Assembly (NCBI RefSeq): GCF_038630985.1
Contig: NZ_CP152049.1
Location: 5,662,501 to 5,726,500, forward strand
Direction of reading: 5' to 3'
Source: Paenibacillus sp. FSL H8-0548
Lineage (GTDB): Bacteria; Bacillota; Bacilli; Paenibacillales; Paenibacillaceae
Length of the DNA stretch: 64,000 nucleotides
The translations under genes and the position numbers were made by a program. Within the stretch, counting starts at the first letter, position 1. Each line of letters opens with the position of its first letter. Below, one piece after another: positions 54,309-62,656 of this stretch. Under the pieces are notes generated by a model. It did not search any database. It had not been told where the DNA came from and saw nothing but the letters and a program-made list of their open reading frames with translations.

Positions 54309-55199
54309 TTAGCGGGATGAAGCTGAGTTGAACGTATGCATATGAGTCGCCTCTACACGACTGCGATATTGTAGAGGCGACTCACCTACAAAATGCTTGA
54401 ATTGCTTGCTAAAGAAATAAATATCTGAATAACCGAGCGTATCAGCAATTTGAGTTACGTTCATCCTGCATTCTGAAAGCAAATGACAAGCACGTTCAAT
54501 TCGTGTACGGGCCATGAAGGTTTTTAAAGAAACACCCGTCTGCTTCTTAAAGAGTGTGTTCAAATAACGTGAAGAAAGTCCAGCATAATCAGCCAACTGC
54601 TCGTGCGTAAACGAAGAAGAGGGATTCTCTTTAATATGTCGTATCAACCGGCGAATGATCGCATGATGCTTGCTAGTCTGCTGATGCGTCTCTTCATATG
54701 TCTTCAGCATCACACATAAAGCCGCTCGCAAAACAGCAGCGAACTCAGTATGCTCAAGCTCATTTGGAGAAGCGTCATCAAGTACAAGCAGTCGATTAAG
54801 CAAAGTCTCCATCCAGACCGTATCTTGAATGACGAATGCAGAGGGAAAGAGATGCAGGGGCCCTTGTTCTAATGAAGCCTCTTTATCCAGCTTAGAGCGG
54901 GATGACTGAAAATGAATGAAAATGACGGTGAGACGATGATCCGGATCTTGATCAGCAGCTACCCGATCTCCGGGACGCAGCAAAAAGCATGAGCCCGCTG
55001 CAATCGTATGATGCTCGTCATTAAGCCAAACCTCACCTTTGCCTGCTGCAACATACCAAAGATCATAATCGATTAACGCCTGCGGCCGCCAGCTCCAGTC
55101 CTTCTCACACTTTGCCTTGCCTGAATGATAGCTTCTAGCTAAAGCACAATGATGAAGCTGGGAAAGAAGATTCAAGTAATCCGTGTCTTCCATAGTCAT
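54309..55199 (-). CDS. AraC-family transcriptional regulator with cupin sensor
   Basis: The 296-residue protein has a cupin-like N-terminal half (DYDLWYVAAGKGEVWLNDE and IAAGSCFLLRPGDRV, residues about 44-80). The C-terminal DNA-binding domain has AGLSSRYLNTLFKKQTG and DTLGYSDIYFFSKQFKHFVG. Its 3' end converges on the di-iron gene with only 7 bp between stops, and a 14-bp hairpin lies within its last codons. Divergent from the dioxygenase-isomerase pair (start 55328), it is their likely regulator. Confidence 0.88.
   Translation of the reverse strand: MTMEDTDYLNLLSQLHHCALARSYHSGKAKCEKDWSWRPQALIDYDLWYVAAGKGEVWLNDEHHTIAAGSCFLLRPGDRVAADQDPDHRLTVIFIHFQSSRSKLDKEASLEQGPLHLFPSAFVIQDTVWMETLLNRLLVLDDASPNELEHTEFAAVLRAALCVMLKTYEETHQQTSKHHAIIRRLIRHIKENPSSSFTHEQLADYAGLSSRYLNTLFKKQTGVSLKTFMARTRIERACHLLSECRMNVTQIADTLGYSDIYFFSKQFKHFVGESPLQYRSRVEATHMHTFNSASSR
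54344..54383. terminator. Long hairpin inside 3' end of AraC gene
   Basis: Perfect 14-bp arms GAGTCGCCTCTACA (54344-54357) and TGTAGAGGCGACTC (54370-54383) with a 12-nt loop, within codons encoding PLQYRSRVEATH. They lie about 43 bp past the convergent di-iron gene stop. No T-run is present on either side, so termination is uncertain. Confidence 0.45.
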
Positions 55200-55327
55200 T
55201 CATCCTATTCAAATAGATTTCGTATTTCAGTACAAATATTGAGCATCTGCTAACATTCTACAATCTGAATGGTTATCTTATAATTTATTATATCATAACA
55301 AGTTCATTTAAAAGGAGTGTTTAGTAG

Positions 55328-56143
55328 ATGAGTACAAATTTAGACCTTTCTAAACTGTACAAATTTGATCAGCTCGCCACTACGCTTGATACACTGGATC
55401 ATATTGACAATGGGGCAATCCACACGTATAAATCGTTAGGCTTTTTGGCTGTGAATGAGGTTCTATCCTCTGATGAAGTACAAAAATCTATTAATTCGCT
55501 TATGAACATCATTCATTCAGATCAAACGAAAGCAAAAATTCAATTTTCGAAGCCACGTGATCAATGTTTGACACCAGAAGAAAGAGAACTGGCCGTACGC
55601 AAAGTATATGACTATGTGGATCATGATGATGCCCTGACACAGATTGCCTATCATCCAAAACTAATCGAGAAAATAACCGAAATATTAGGCGAGGAGCCCG
55701 TACTTGTTCAAGATATGGCCTTGTTGAAGCCTCCTCATGTCGGAGGCGAAAAGCCCTGGCATCAGGATATGGCCTACGGCCCTCTTTCGTACGATAAGCC
55801 TGTAATTGGAGTATGGATTGCATTAGACGAGGCTGCTCTTGATAATGGATGTATGCATGTCATCCCAAGATCCCACATGGATGGCGGCGTGCCTCATTAT
55901 GCTGTACGCGACTGGCAAATATGCGATACAAATGTACAGGTTGAACGTGATGTTGCCGTCCCGCTTCCGTCTGGAGGCGCATTATTTTTCCACGGCATGC
56001 TTCACCATGGGACACCGCCGAATGGATCTGGAAAGAGACGCCGTGCCTTGCAGCTGCATTATGCTTGCAAATCTTCCAAAAAAATTAGGCCAGATGAATA
56101 CAAACGAATTTACACTAATGAGATGACGGATGCTGAATGCTAA
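55328..56143 (+). CDS. Phytanoyl-CoA dioxygenase (PhyH)-family Fe(II)/2-oxoglutarate oxygenase
   Basis: The 271-residue cytoplasmic protein starts at ATG 55328 after AAAAGGAGTG. The iron-binding H-x-D is in KPWHQDMAYGPL (H145, D147), the distal His in FFHGMLHHGTPPNGSG (about H227), and the 2-oxoglutarate-binding Arg in KRRRALQLHY (about R238). The family core GVWIALDEAALDNGCMHVIP with RSHMDGG is intact, so it should be an active hydroxylase or oxygenase. Relatives act on fatty acyl chains, phosphonates, osmolytes and secondary metabolites; the substrate here is unknown. It is followed 38 bp later by a TIM-barrel gene, probably in the same transcript. Confidence 0.9.
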   Translation: MSTNLDLSKLYKFDQLATTLDTLDHIDNGAIHTYKSLGFLAVNEVLSSDEVQKSINSLMNIIHSDQTKAKIQFSKPRDQCLTPEERELAVRKVYDYVDHDDALTQIAYHPKLIEKITEILGEEPVLVQDMALLKPPHVGGEKPWHQDMAYGPLSYDKPVIGVWIALDEAALDNGCMHVIPRSHMDGGVPHYAVRDWQICDTNVQVERDVAVPLPSGGALFFHGMLHHGTPPNGSGKRRRALQLHYACKSSKKIRPDEYKRIYTNEMTDAEC

Positions 56144-56181
56144 TGATTACGACATAAATCATACTACGGAGGAACTCCAAA

Positions 56182-57000
56182 ATGGACATTATTATTGGTA
56201 AAGCAATATGGGGTATGACGGGCTCATTACAGGAAAAAATCGAAAAAATTGCACAGGCTGGATATAACGCTATTGAAGGTCCAGTGCCGGAAGCTGTATC
56301 TCCTAGTGAGTTTCGCGCACTTGTCGAACAGTATAATCTGCACTACATCGCACAAATGATTACTGCAGGCGGCAATGAGGCTGCTGAACATGCAGCCTCA
56401 TTCCATGAGCGGCTCTCACGCGCAGCTGAATACGGGCCTCTCTTTGTAAACTGCCATACTGGCCGAGACAGCATGGAGTGGTCGGAGCAGCAACTAATGT
56501 TCGAACAAGCTTTGAAATCTGAAAGCATTATCGGTGTACCCGTTGCTCATGAAACGCACCGCAGCCGCTGTATGTTCACCCCGTGGACTACAGCCAAAAT
56601 ACTGCGGGCATTTCCTGAAATTCAGCTAAGCGCCGACTTTAGCCACTGGGTATGTGTGACAGAGTCTCATCTTTCTCTTTATGCAGACGATGTGGATCTA
56701 GCGTTATCTCGCACGCTTCATGTGCATGGCAGAGTGGGCTTCGTTCACGGGCCTCAAGTACCGGACCCAAGAGCTCCTGAATATGCTGAAGATGTTCGGG
56801 TACATGAAGCATGGTGGAGCCAAATCTATAAGCATCGTCTTCAAGCTGGTGCAGAGCGATTCACCTTCACACCAGAGTATGGACCTCCTGGCTATATGCA
56901 CACGCTCCCCTATACTCGCCAACCGCTTGCTGATCTGTGGGATGTCTGCAGCTGGGGACGAGATCGTGCAATTCAATGGATGGCGGAATCAAATAAATAA
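56182..57000 (+). CDS. Sugar phosphate isomerase/epimerase-like TIM-barrel protein
   Basis: The 272-residue protein starts at ATG 56182 after TACGGAGGAA. The fold signature is EKIAQAGYNAIEG at the start, with metal-ligand motifs in the order expected of the xylose-isomerase-like superfamily: VAHETHRSRCMF (Glu), LSADFSHWV (Asp), HVHGRVGFVH (His) and FTPEYGPPGYM (Glu). The catalytic metal site therefore looks complete. Such proteins isomerise or epimerise sugars, inositols or hydroxy-keto acids. It is paired with the upstream Fe(II) oxygenase, so both may act on one small substrate; the pathway is not known. It ends at a clear terminator. Confidence 0.87.
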   Translation: MDIIIGKAIWGMTGSLQEKIEKIAQAGYNAIEGPVPEAVSPSEFRALVEQYNLHYIAQMITAGGNEAAEHAASFHERLSRAAEYGPLFVNCHTGRDSMEWSEQQLMFEQALKSESIIGVPVAHETHRSRCMFTPWTTAKILRAFPEIQLSADFSHWVCVTESHLSLYADDVDLALSRTLHVHGRVGFVHGPQVPDPRAPEYAEDVRVHEAWWSQIYKHRLQAGAERFTFTPEYGPPGYMHTLPYTRQPLADLWDVCSWGRDRAIQWMAESNK

Positions 57001-57007
57001 CGAAAAA

Positions 57008-57040
57008 ATAGCGATCAGGGAACTATCCCTGCATCGCTAT
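57008..57040 (+). terminator. Intrinsic terminator after isomerase gene
   Basis: ATAGCGAT (57008-57015) pairs with ATCGCTAT (57033-57040), with an inner AGGG/CCCT stem. TTTTTCATT follows on the plus strand. It lies 8 bp after the stop. Confidence 0.85.
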
Positions 57041-57154
57041 TTTTCATTAGTATCCTTCCACCCCACAAATATTAAAAAACAAATACATGGACTACCGCTA
57101 TCTTAGCACTTATTGTTAGGCTGATGTTTTCAAGCAATGCCGGCCTAGCTTACT

Positions 57155-57796
57155 TTATTCGGCTTCCCCGGCAAGGGTAAAGCGTTCATTGATATGACGC
57201 GGCTGTTCGATTTCATCTAGCACCGCAATGGCAAGGTCGGCGTAGCTGATGTAGCTTTGACCGCTGCTGTTTGAAACAAGATGATCTTTTCCTGTTTTGT
57301 AAGAACCTGTTCTTTTTCCGTCCGGGTCAAAATAAGCAGCAGGACTGAGATAAGTCCATGTGATTGAGTGGGTATGCTGCAATTCCTCAAGCTGCTTCGC
57401 CGCATTGACGGCCGTCGGAAAAATGGCAGCAGGGAAATCCGCTGTGTCCATCAGCTTTGTAGTACTTTCTTCATCCACAAAGAGGCTGCCGGCACCTCCC
57501 ACAATGAATAATTTTGTATCGGAGGCTTCTGTAAGCGCCTGGATCAAGACTTTCCCCGATTCAATGTACAGATGTTCTTCCCCAAACGGCGCTTTATAAG
57601 TGCTTACCACAACGTCAAAGTCTTTAAGATCGGATGCCGTAAGAGCAAAAGCATCTTTTTCAATCATTCGGACGTTGAGTTCGGTAATTTTTGAAGCATT
57701 TCTTACTATTGCGGTGACGGCATGTCCTCTATTCAAAGCTTCCTCCATTATAAGGCTTCCAGTTTTCCCATTTGCGCCAATAATCCCGATGTTCAT
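57155..57796 (-). CDS. NmrA/YwnB-type NAD(P)-binding oxidoreductase
   Basis: The 213-residue protein starts at ATG 57796 after TGGAGGAATAG. The N-terminal Rossmann motif is MNIGIIGANGKTGSLIMEEA (Gly-x-x-Gly-x-x-Gly), followed by RGHAVTAIVRNASKI. No catalytic Tyr-x-x-x-Lys is evident, which fits NAD(P)-binding NmrA-like proteins or flavin reductase relatives such as YwnB. It is divergent from an HxlR regulator gene, an arrangement typical of redox- or electrophile-stress responses in Bacilli; the HxlR protein probably controls it. Confidence 0.87.
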   Translation of the reverse strand: MNIGIIGANGKTGSLIMEEALNRGHAVTAIVRNASKITELNVRMIEKDAFALTASDLKDFDVVVSTYKAPFGEEHLYIESGKVLIQALTEASDTKLFIVGGAGSLFVDEESTTKLMDTADFPAAIFPTAVNAAKQLEELQHTHSITWTYLSPAAYFDPDGKRTGSYKTGKDHLVSNSSGQSYISYADLAIAVLDEIEQPRHINERFTLAGEAE

Positions 57797-57840
57797 TGTC
57801 TATTCCTCCATTGGATGTGATTGATATTGATTATAGTCAT

Positions 57841-57852
57841 ATACTATAGTAT
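57841..57852. promoter_or_regulatory. Palindrome, candidate HxlR operator
   Basis: The perfect 12-bp palindrome ATACTATAGTAT lies in the 134-bp region between the divergent NmrA-like and HxlR genes. HxlR regulators usually bind such dyads beside the gene they control. Binding is inferred. Confidence 0.4.
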
Positions 57853-57930
57853 GGGTTCTACTTTTGGTAGTAGTCATTATTTTGTGATATAGTCTTATAA
57901 ATATGACCATAGGAAGGGAGAGGGCTAGAT

Positions 57931-58275
57931 GTGGCAAGATCATCATTTCAGGGTGAAATTCCAGTCGAACAAATTGAGGTTTGCCCTGTAACGGATACGC
58001 AAAACATCATCGCCGGTAAATGGAAGATCATTATTCTGTGGCATTTAAGAGAGACACGGCGATTCGGTGAACTGCAGCGGCTGGTGCCGGGAATTTCAAA
58101 AGGCATCCTGACCAGTCAACTGAGGGAGCTGGAAAGGGATCAAATGGTGCATCGAAAAGTTTATCGGGAGGTTCCGCCGAAAGTGGAATATTCCCTGACG
58201 AGTGCTGGGCAAAACTTTATTCCCATACTGGAGAGTATGGGCGAGTGGGGCAAGAAGTATCATAAGAAGGGATAG
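57931..58275 (+). CDS. HxlR-family winged-helix transcriptional regulator
   Basis: The 114-residue protein starts at GTG 57931, with GGAAGGGAGAGG upstream. It shows the complete family core: CPVTDTQNIIAGKWKIIILW with the N-terminal Cys (often redox-sensing), then RRFGELQRLVPGISKGILTS, QLRELERDQMVHRKVY and VPPKVEYSLTSAG. As a dimeric DNA-binding protein it should regulate the divergent NmrA-like oxidoreductase gene and itself. A short terminator follows immediately. Confidence 0.92.
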   Translation: MARSSFQGEIPVEQIEVCPVTDTQNIIAGKWKIIILWHLRETRRFGELQRLVPGISKGILTSQLRELERDQMVHRKVYREVPPKVEYSLTSAGQNFIPILESMGEWGKKYHKKG

Positions 58276-58290
58276 CCGCTGCTAGCGGCT
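58274..58290 (+). terminator. Short intrinsic terminator of HxlR gene
   Basis: AGCCGCT (58274-58280) and AGCGGCT (58284-58290) with a 3-nt loop, followed by TTTTATTTAG. It overlaps the last base of the HxlR stop codon region. Confidence 0.8.
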
Positions 58291-58369
58291 TTTTATTTAG
58301 CGGGGTCGTTGCAAGCGTTCTTCACTTTGGAGATGGATTAACGTTATTATGCAATACAGAGCCGTAAGG

Positions 58370-59227
58370 TTAAAAATTACGCTGTAAAAATTCGTGCTCG
58401 TAAATCATATGAATCCTCTCCAAAACGTTCTGCGCTTGATCTTTAAACTTTATTTCCGTAACCTGACCTTTCAATAAAAATACGCCGGTCTCATTACCGT
58501 GTTCCCCAAGAGCACCCTCATACAGCTTAGCAGCGCCATGGGTAGGAGGTGAGAAAAACAACTTCATCAACAGATTAACCAATATGGGCAGTCCGGATTT
58601 TTTTCCTTTTCTTAGCGTATTATTGCCACCCGGGTCAACACTGCGAATCTTGATGTCGTCCTTGGCAAGTTGCGACGCGATGGCCTGCGTCCACAGCGAA
58701 AGCGCTAGCTTTGAAGTGGCGTAAGGACCAAGCAGCTTGCGGAACGTTTTGGGGTGCTCTAAAATTTCGATATTAAACTCTTTCGTAAATTTTAGCGCTG
58801 AAGATGAGGTATTGATCACCGTTTTTAAGCGACCGCTTATGATGAGTTCCTTCAATTCCATCAGAATGATATATGGAACGACCGTCAATAGCTCATAATG
58901 CTTTTCGCGTCCTTGTTTCGAATAGCTTAGCTCAGAAAAGGACCCGCCGGCGTTGTTGAACAAAATATCGATCCGCTGTTCCTTTTCTTTTATCTGTTCC
59001 AAAGCCCCTCTCAGGCTGACATAATCGGCAAGATCAGCCGTTTTATAAATTCGAAGCCATCCACTCTTGACGGCTTCTTGGATCTTCATATCATCCGTCG
59101 GAAAGTCGGAACGGTTCAAAGCAACCACCTGCCAGTCCTCCGACAGCAATTTGCGGGTTAACTCCAACCCAATCCCGGCGCTTGCGCCCGTAATCAATGC
59201 TATATTTTCACGTTGGTTCTTGTTCAT
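58370..59227 (-). CDS. Short-chain dehydrogenase/reductase (SDR)
   Basis: About 285 residues from ATG 59227, preceded by AGGAGGAGATG; the frame opens at 59377 but that extension runs through the promoter. The nucleotide-binding motif is ALITGASAGIGLELTRKLL, then DILFNNAGGSFSEL and active-site Ser (INTSSSALKF) with Tyr-x-x-x-Lys in GPYATSKLALSLWTQAIA. It is NAD(P)-dependent; substrate unknown. It is transcribed divergently from the MerR gene and preceded by a 19-bp-spacer promoter with a central dyad, so it is very likely the target of that activator. Confidence 0.9.
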   Translation of the reverse strand: MNKNQRENIALITGASAGIGLELTRKLLSEDWQVVALNRSDFPTDDMKIQEAVKSGWLRIYKTADLADYVSLRGALEQIKEKEQRIDILFNNAGGSFSELSYSKQGREKHYELLTVVPYIILMELKELIISGRLKTVINTSSSALKFTKEFNIEILEHPKTFRKLLGPYATSKLALSLWTQAIASQLAKDDIKIRSVDPGGNNTLRKGKKSGLPILVNLLMKLFFSPPTHGAAKLYEGALGEHGNETGVFLLKGQVTEIKFKDQAQNVLERIHMIYEHEFLQRNF

Positions 59228-59271
59228 AGTACATCTCCTCCTAATATCGGTATATATACCTGATAGCGCAT

Positions 59272-59302
59272 ATTCTATAACTTGGAGTCGACTCCAAGTC
59301 AA
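59272..59302 (-). promoter_or_regulatory. MerR-type promoter and operator of SDR gene
   Basis: On the minus strand the -35 TTGACT (59302-59297) and -10 TAGAAT (59277-59272) are separated by 19 bp, the overlong spacer typical of MerR-activated promoters. The spacer is almost wholly covered by the perfect 20-bp dyad ACTTGGAGTCGACTCCAAGT (59280-59299). Sequence features are direct; regulator identity is inferred from the adjacent gene. Confidence 0.75.
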
Positions 59303-59340
59303 GGGTCGAAAAAAAAGTTCTACTTGTAAGAATAAGTGAC

Positions 59341-59371
59341 TTGACTTGAAGCCAGTACCACGATGTATAAT
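59341..59371 (+). promoter_or_regulatory. Promoter of MerR gene, also with 19-bp spacer
   Basis: TTGACT (59341-59346) and TATAAT (59366-59371) are 19 bp apart, upstream of the MerR-family start at 59403. The spacer begins TGAAGCCAGT, a weak half-match to the dyad at 59280, so autoregulation is possible. Confidence 0.65.
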
Positions 59372-59402
59372 GCACAAAAAGCAATTTCCGGGAGGGAACA
59401 GG

Positions 59403-59891
59403 ATGAAGGAAGAGCAAACTTTTACGATAAAGCAAGCCGCTGTGCAAACCGGAATTTCCGAGGATACGATCCGTTATTACGAAAAAATCGCGCTGTTGCC
59501 CCGTGCTGACCGGAAGGATAACGGGCATCGCATCTATCGGCAGGAGAACATCAATACGATTCAGCTGATATCTTGCCTGAAGAAAACGGGAATGCCGCTA
59601 GAGGAAATCCGGCCGTTTTTGGCGGTTTCCGCCGATACCGATCCCGCGGAATATCCCGAACTGGTGGAACACTTAAGGAGCCACCGGGAAGATATCATCA
59701 GCCAAATAGCCTCGTTGCAGCAGGTCGTCGATTTTATTGACATGAAGTTGGAGGAGGGGAAATACCGACGGGACTGCTCGGATGAAAGTCAGGTCGACGT
59801 GTCAGTGAAATCGATGGGAGAACCGAAACGAAAAACTGTCTCAACCGTTGAGATGAGTTATTTTTCCGTATCGGCCAAAGCGGGCAAGTAA
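59403..59891 (+). CDS. MerR-family transcriptional regulator
   Basis: About 163 residues from ATG 59403 (GGGAGGGAAC upstream); the frame opens earlier at 59346. The winged-helix motif is FTIKQAAVQTGISEDTIRYY followed by EKIALLPRADRKDNGHRIY, then the dimerisation coiled coil (LVEHLRSHREDIISQIASLQ, about 85-120). The C-terminus is short and has no obvious cysteine metal site, as in the aldehyde- or drug-responsive MerR branch. It activates transcription by untwisting 19-bp-spacer promoters, and such a promoter lies directly in front of the divergent SDR gene. Confidence 0.9.
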   Translation: MKEEQTFTIKQAAVQTGISEDTIRYYEKIALLPRADRKDNGHRIYRQENINTIQLISCLKKTGMPLEEIRPFLAVSADTDPAEYPELVEHLRSHREDIISQIASLQQVVDFIDMKLEEGKYRRDCSDESQVDVSVKSMGEPKRKTVSTVEMSYFSVSAKAGK

Positions 59892-60026
59892 TCGTCTTCC
59901 GCAAGGCTCGGCTGGACATAAGGGATGGTCTACATCATTTTAGTATTTATTGTTTTCAGATAAGCTGTAGGCACTTCCGTCGACCGACTAGGAGTGATAT
60001 TTCAATAGAAGGGAGATTTGACAAGT

Positions 60027-60785
60027 ATGAATGAACAAAGTGCTAAAAATAAGTTAGCTTGGGAACATCGAGCATATGAATTTTGGAACAGACGAGATGG
60101 TTCACCTGAGGATAAAGCAAAACAAATATTAGATAATCCCAAAGCACAGCTAAAAAAACATAAGCATTATTTCGAACAGATTGAAGGAAAAAAGATTGCT
60201 AATCTTTGTGGTTCAAATGGAAGAAAAGCAGTCCCATTAGCACTGTTAGGCGCAAATGTAACCGTATTCGATATATCGGAAGAAAATAGAAAGTATGCCC
60301 TAGAACTGGCGGATTCCGCCAATGTATCTATACATTATGTTGTTACTGATATTTATGATATAAACTTAGAAAAGTATAGTGGTTATTTTGATATGCTTTA
60401 CTTAGAAGGTGGGATACTACACTACTTCAATGACATTGAAAAATTGATGTCTATTCTTTTTTCATTACTTAAAGAAGATGGGGTGATGGTTCTAAGTGAC
60501 TTTCATCCGTTAAGAAGGTGTATCGTTTCTAATTCTAAAATCCAATATCAAATCCAACAAAGTTACTTTGACGAAGAATTACATAATGGGGATTTAGCAT
60601 ATAAACATTATTTCGATGAACATGAGCAACAAGACTTTCCAGATGTTTCGATTAGACTTTACACCCTTAGCGAAATAATAAATTCCGTTATTACATCAGG
60701 TTTTAATTTAATGAATTTTGATGAGCATCGTGGTTGGGAAAATGAAAACATTCCATGGGAATTTACAATTTTGGCTAATAAATAG
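60027..60785 (+). CDS. Class I SAM-dependent methyltransferase
   Basis: About 252 residues from ATG 60027, preceded by GAAGGGAGATTTG; an upstream in-frame TTG at 60018 is less likely. SAM-binding motif I is KIANLCGSNGRKAVPLALLG, followed by VTVFDISEENRKYALELAD and YFDMLYLEGGILHYF. Substrate is unknown; close relatives are generic UbiE/Methyltransf_25-type proteins. It is AT-rich compared with its neighbours and stands alone, with a terminator right after it, so it may be a separate acquisition. Confidence 0.85.
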   Translation: MNEQSAKNKLAWEHRAYEFWNRRDGSPEDKAKQILDNPKAQLKKHKHYFEQIEGKKIANLCGSNGRKAVPLALLGANVTVFDISEENRKYALELADSANVSIHYVVTDIYDINLEKYSGYFDMLYLEGGILHYFNDIEKLMSILFSLLKEDGVMVLSDFHPLRRCIVSNSKIQYQIQQSYFDEELHNGDLAYKHYFDEHEQQDFPDVSIRLYTLSEIINSVITSGFNLMNFDEHRGWENENIPWEFTILANK

Positions 60786-60788
60786 AAG

Positions 60789-60807
60789 ACCACTCCATCG
60801 GAGTGGT
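60789..60807 (+). terminator. Intrinsic terminator of methyltransferase gene
   Basis: ACCACTCC (60789-60796) and GGAGTGGT (60800-60807) with a 3-nt loop, followed by TTCTTTTTTAT. It begins 4 bp after the stop. Confidence 0.9.
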
Positions 60808-60951
60808 TTCTTTTTTATATGCTGATGTATATTTTATGGTCAAACTGTACTTTCTGTTTAGATACATTACGCTGAACCGTATTACAAGTGACAACAAGTT
60901 TTTCTGTTGGATATGACTTTCACGCGAGCAGCAACTTTTCTGTGTAGCCTC

Positions 60952-61845
60952 TTATACCATCGTATTTTCCAATCTGCCTAGCTTTTCGATTTCGATGACG
61001 ATGTGATCACCTGATTTCAAATATACACGCTCTGCCTCAGGCAGTCCCAGCACCACCCCTTCAGGTGTTCCCGTTAAGATTACATCTCCGGGCTGCAGCG
61101 TCATATGCTTGGACAAGTAGCTTACAATCTCATCACACCGGAAAATCATATCTGATGTATTGGAATTTTGTCTAATTTCACCATTTACCGTGCACCGAAG
61201 ATTAAGCTCATTGGGATCACTGATCTCATCAGCAGTAACCAAATATGGCCCCATTGGCGCAAAGCCATCACATGCTTTACCCAGTATCCACTGAGAGCTA
61301 CGCATTTGCCACTCTCTTTCAGACAGGTCGTTCGCACAGCAATAGCCAAATACGTGCTCCAGTGCTGCCTCCTTCTCCACATCGCGTGTGGTGCTTCCGA
61401 TAACGATGGCTAGTTCTACTTCATAATCAACCGCCGATGCTCCTTTTGGTATCGGCACTTCAGACTGATGCCCCGTCAATGCATTCGCAAATTTACTGAA
61501 CACCACTGGAGAAGCAGGTATGGCCGCATTTGTTTCTTCGGCGTGCTTCCGATAGTTCAAACCGATACAGATGATTTTCTCTGGTCTGGTTACACAGGGG
61601 CCTAGCGTCAGTGCTGTTTCCTCCAGGTAAAATAATGCCTTTTCATCTTCACCGCCGTTCGCTGCTTCATCCATAAGCTTAGAAATGATGGCTAAAGCCT
61701 TCTGTCCACCTTCAATTACCTCATGAATAGTACTCGGAACCGTCACGTCGTTTGCTCTGGCCGCTGCTGCAAGATCAAGGATGCCCGCTTCTGTATGCAC
61801 ACCTATCTTTTCGACTCCATCTTCAACAAAAACAAGTAGCTTCAC
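60952..61845 (-). CDS. Fumarylacetoacetate hydrolase-family protein
   Basis: The 297-residue protein starts at GTG 61845 after GGGAGAGAAG. The catalytic core carries ICIGLNYRKHAEETNAAIP, the metal-ligand Glu pair in VDYEVELAIVIG, the Asp in YCCANDLSEREWQ, and the C-terminal PGDVILTGTPEGVVLG. Family members cleave or hydrate 2-keto acids, for example 2,4-diketo-3-deoxy sugar acids, 5-oxopent-3-ene diacids or acylpyruvates. It is last in a four-gene operon with an SDR, a zinc dehydrogenase and a hydroxyacid dehydrogenase. In non-phosphorylating L-rhamnose and L-fucose routes an SDR and an FAH protein act in sequence, which fits, but the substrate is not proven. Confidence 0.88.
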   Translation of the reverse strand: MKLLVFVEDGVEKIGVHTEAGILDLAAAARANDVTVPSTIHEVIEGGQKALAIISKLMDEAANGGEDEKALFYLEETALTLGPCVTRPEKIICIGLNYRKHAEETNAAIPASPVVFSKFANALTGHQSEVPIPKGASAVDYEVELAIVIGSTTRDVEKEAALEHVFGYCCANDLSEREWQMRSSQWILGKACDGFAPMGPYLVTADEISDPNELNLRCTVNGEIRQNSNTSDMIFRCDEIVSYLSKHMTLQPGDVILTGTPEGVVLGLPEAERVYLKSGDHIVIEIEKLGRLENTMV

Positions 61846-61870
61846 TGTTCTTCTCTCCCTTAATCCCTAT

Positions 61871-62635
61871 TTAGATGGCCGTAAAGCCGCCGTCAACTAA
61901 CAAATCACTGCCTGTAATAAATGAAGCATCATCAGAAGCTAGAAATGCTGCTGCAGAAGCTACCTCGCTTGGCACCCCTTGCCTGCCAAGAATATGAAGG
62001 GCAGACACTCTGCGATCTTCCTCATCAATATCTTTTCCAAGCAGACGGCACGATTGTTCAAAAGCTTCAGTTCGTATATAGCCCGGGCATAATGCATTCA
62101 CCCTAATCCCATGCGAAGCCAAATCCACAGCCCAACATTTCGTTAATCCTCTCAGAGCAAACTTTGTCGCATTATAGGTTGCGAATTGGGCTTGACCTAC
62201 GAAGCCGCTCACAGAGGACAGATTAATAATAGAAGCTCCTTGAGCCTGCTTTAATAATGGAACCATCGCTCCAGTCAATAAGGACGTACCCTTTAAATTA
62301 ACGTCAAGGATTGTATCCCAATCCTCACATTCTGCCTCTACTCCTTTGAAAACAAATGATGCAGCATTGTTCACAAGAATATGAAGGCCATCTCCCGCAT
62401 CCGTCATTTGCTGTGCCAACGCTTCAACCTGTTGCTTCTTAGATATATCGATTTGGACATACTTTACTGGATTTCCCGTCACGCTCGTAATCTGGCTTGC
62501 CACTTCCCTGCCTGCTTCATTCCGATCGCCCAGCCATACGGTACAGCCTTCTTCACTCAGCCTTCTGACGATTGCTTCACCTAAGCCTTGCGCTCCGCCA
62601 GTTACAAGTGCAATTTTCCCCTTTAAACCGCGCAT
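61871..62635 (-). CDS. SDR-family dehydrogenase
   Basis: The 254-residue protein starts at ATG 62635 after GAGGGGGAATT. A classical SDR: IALVTGGAQGLGEAIVRRLS, HILVNNAASFVF, active-site Ser in IINLSSVSGFVG, Tyr-x-x-x-Lys in QFATYNATKFALRGL, and PGYIRTEAFEQSC. It is NAD(P)-dependent with a hydroxyl substrate, plausibly the 4-hydroxyl of a 2-keto-3-deoxy sugar acid, given the FAH gene 26 bp downstream. In the same operon as the zinc dehydrogenase upstream (21-bp gap). Confidence 0.9.
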   Translation of the reverse strand: MRGLKGKIALVTGGAQGLGEAIVRRLSEEGCTVWLGDRNEAGREVASQITSVTGNPVKYVQIDISKKQQVEALAQQMTDAGDGLHILVNNAASFVFKGVEAECEDWDTILDVNLKGTSLLTGAMVPLLKQAQGASIINLSSVSGFVGQAQFATYNATKFALRGLTKCWAVDLASHGIRVNALCPGYIRTEAFEQSCRLLGKDIDEEDRRVSALHILGRQGVPSEVASAAAFLASDDASFITGSDLLVDGGFTAI

Positions 62636-62656
62636 ATAATTCCCCCTCTAGCCTCA

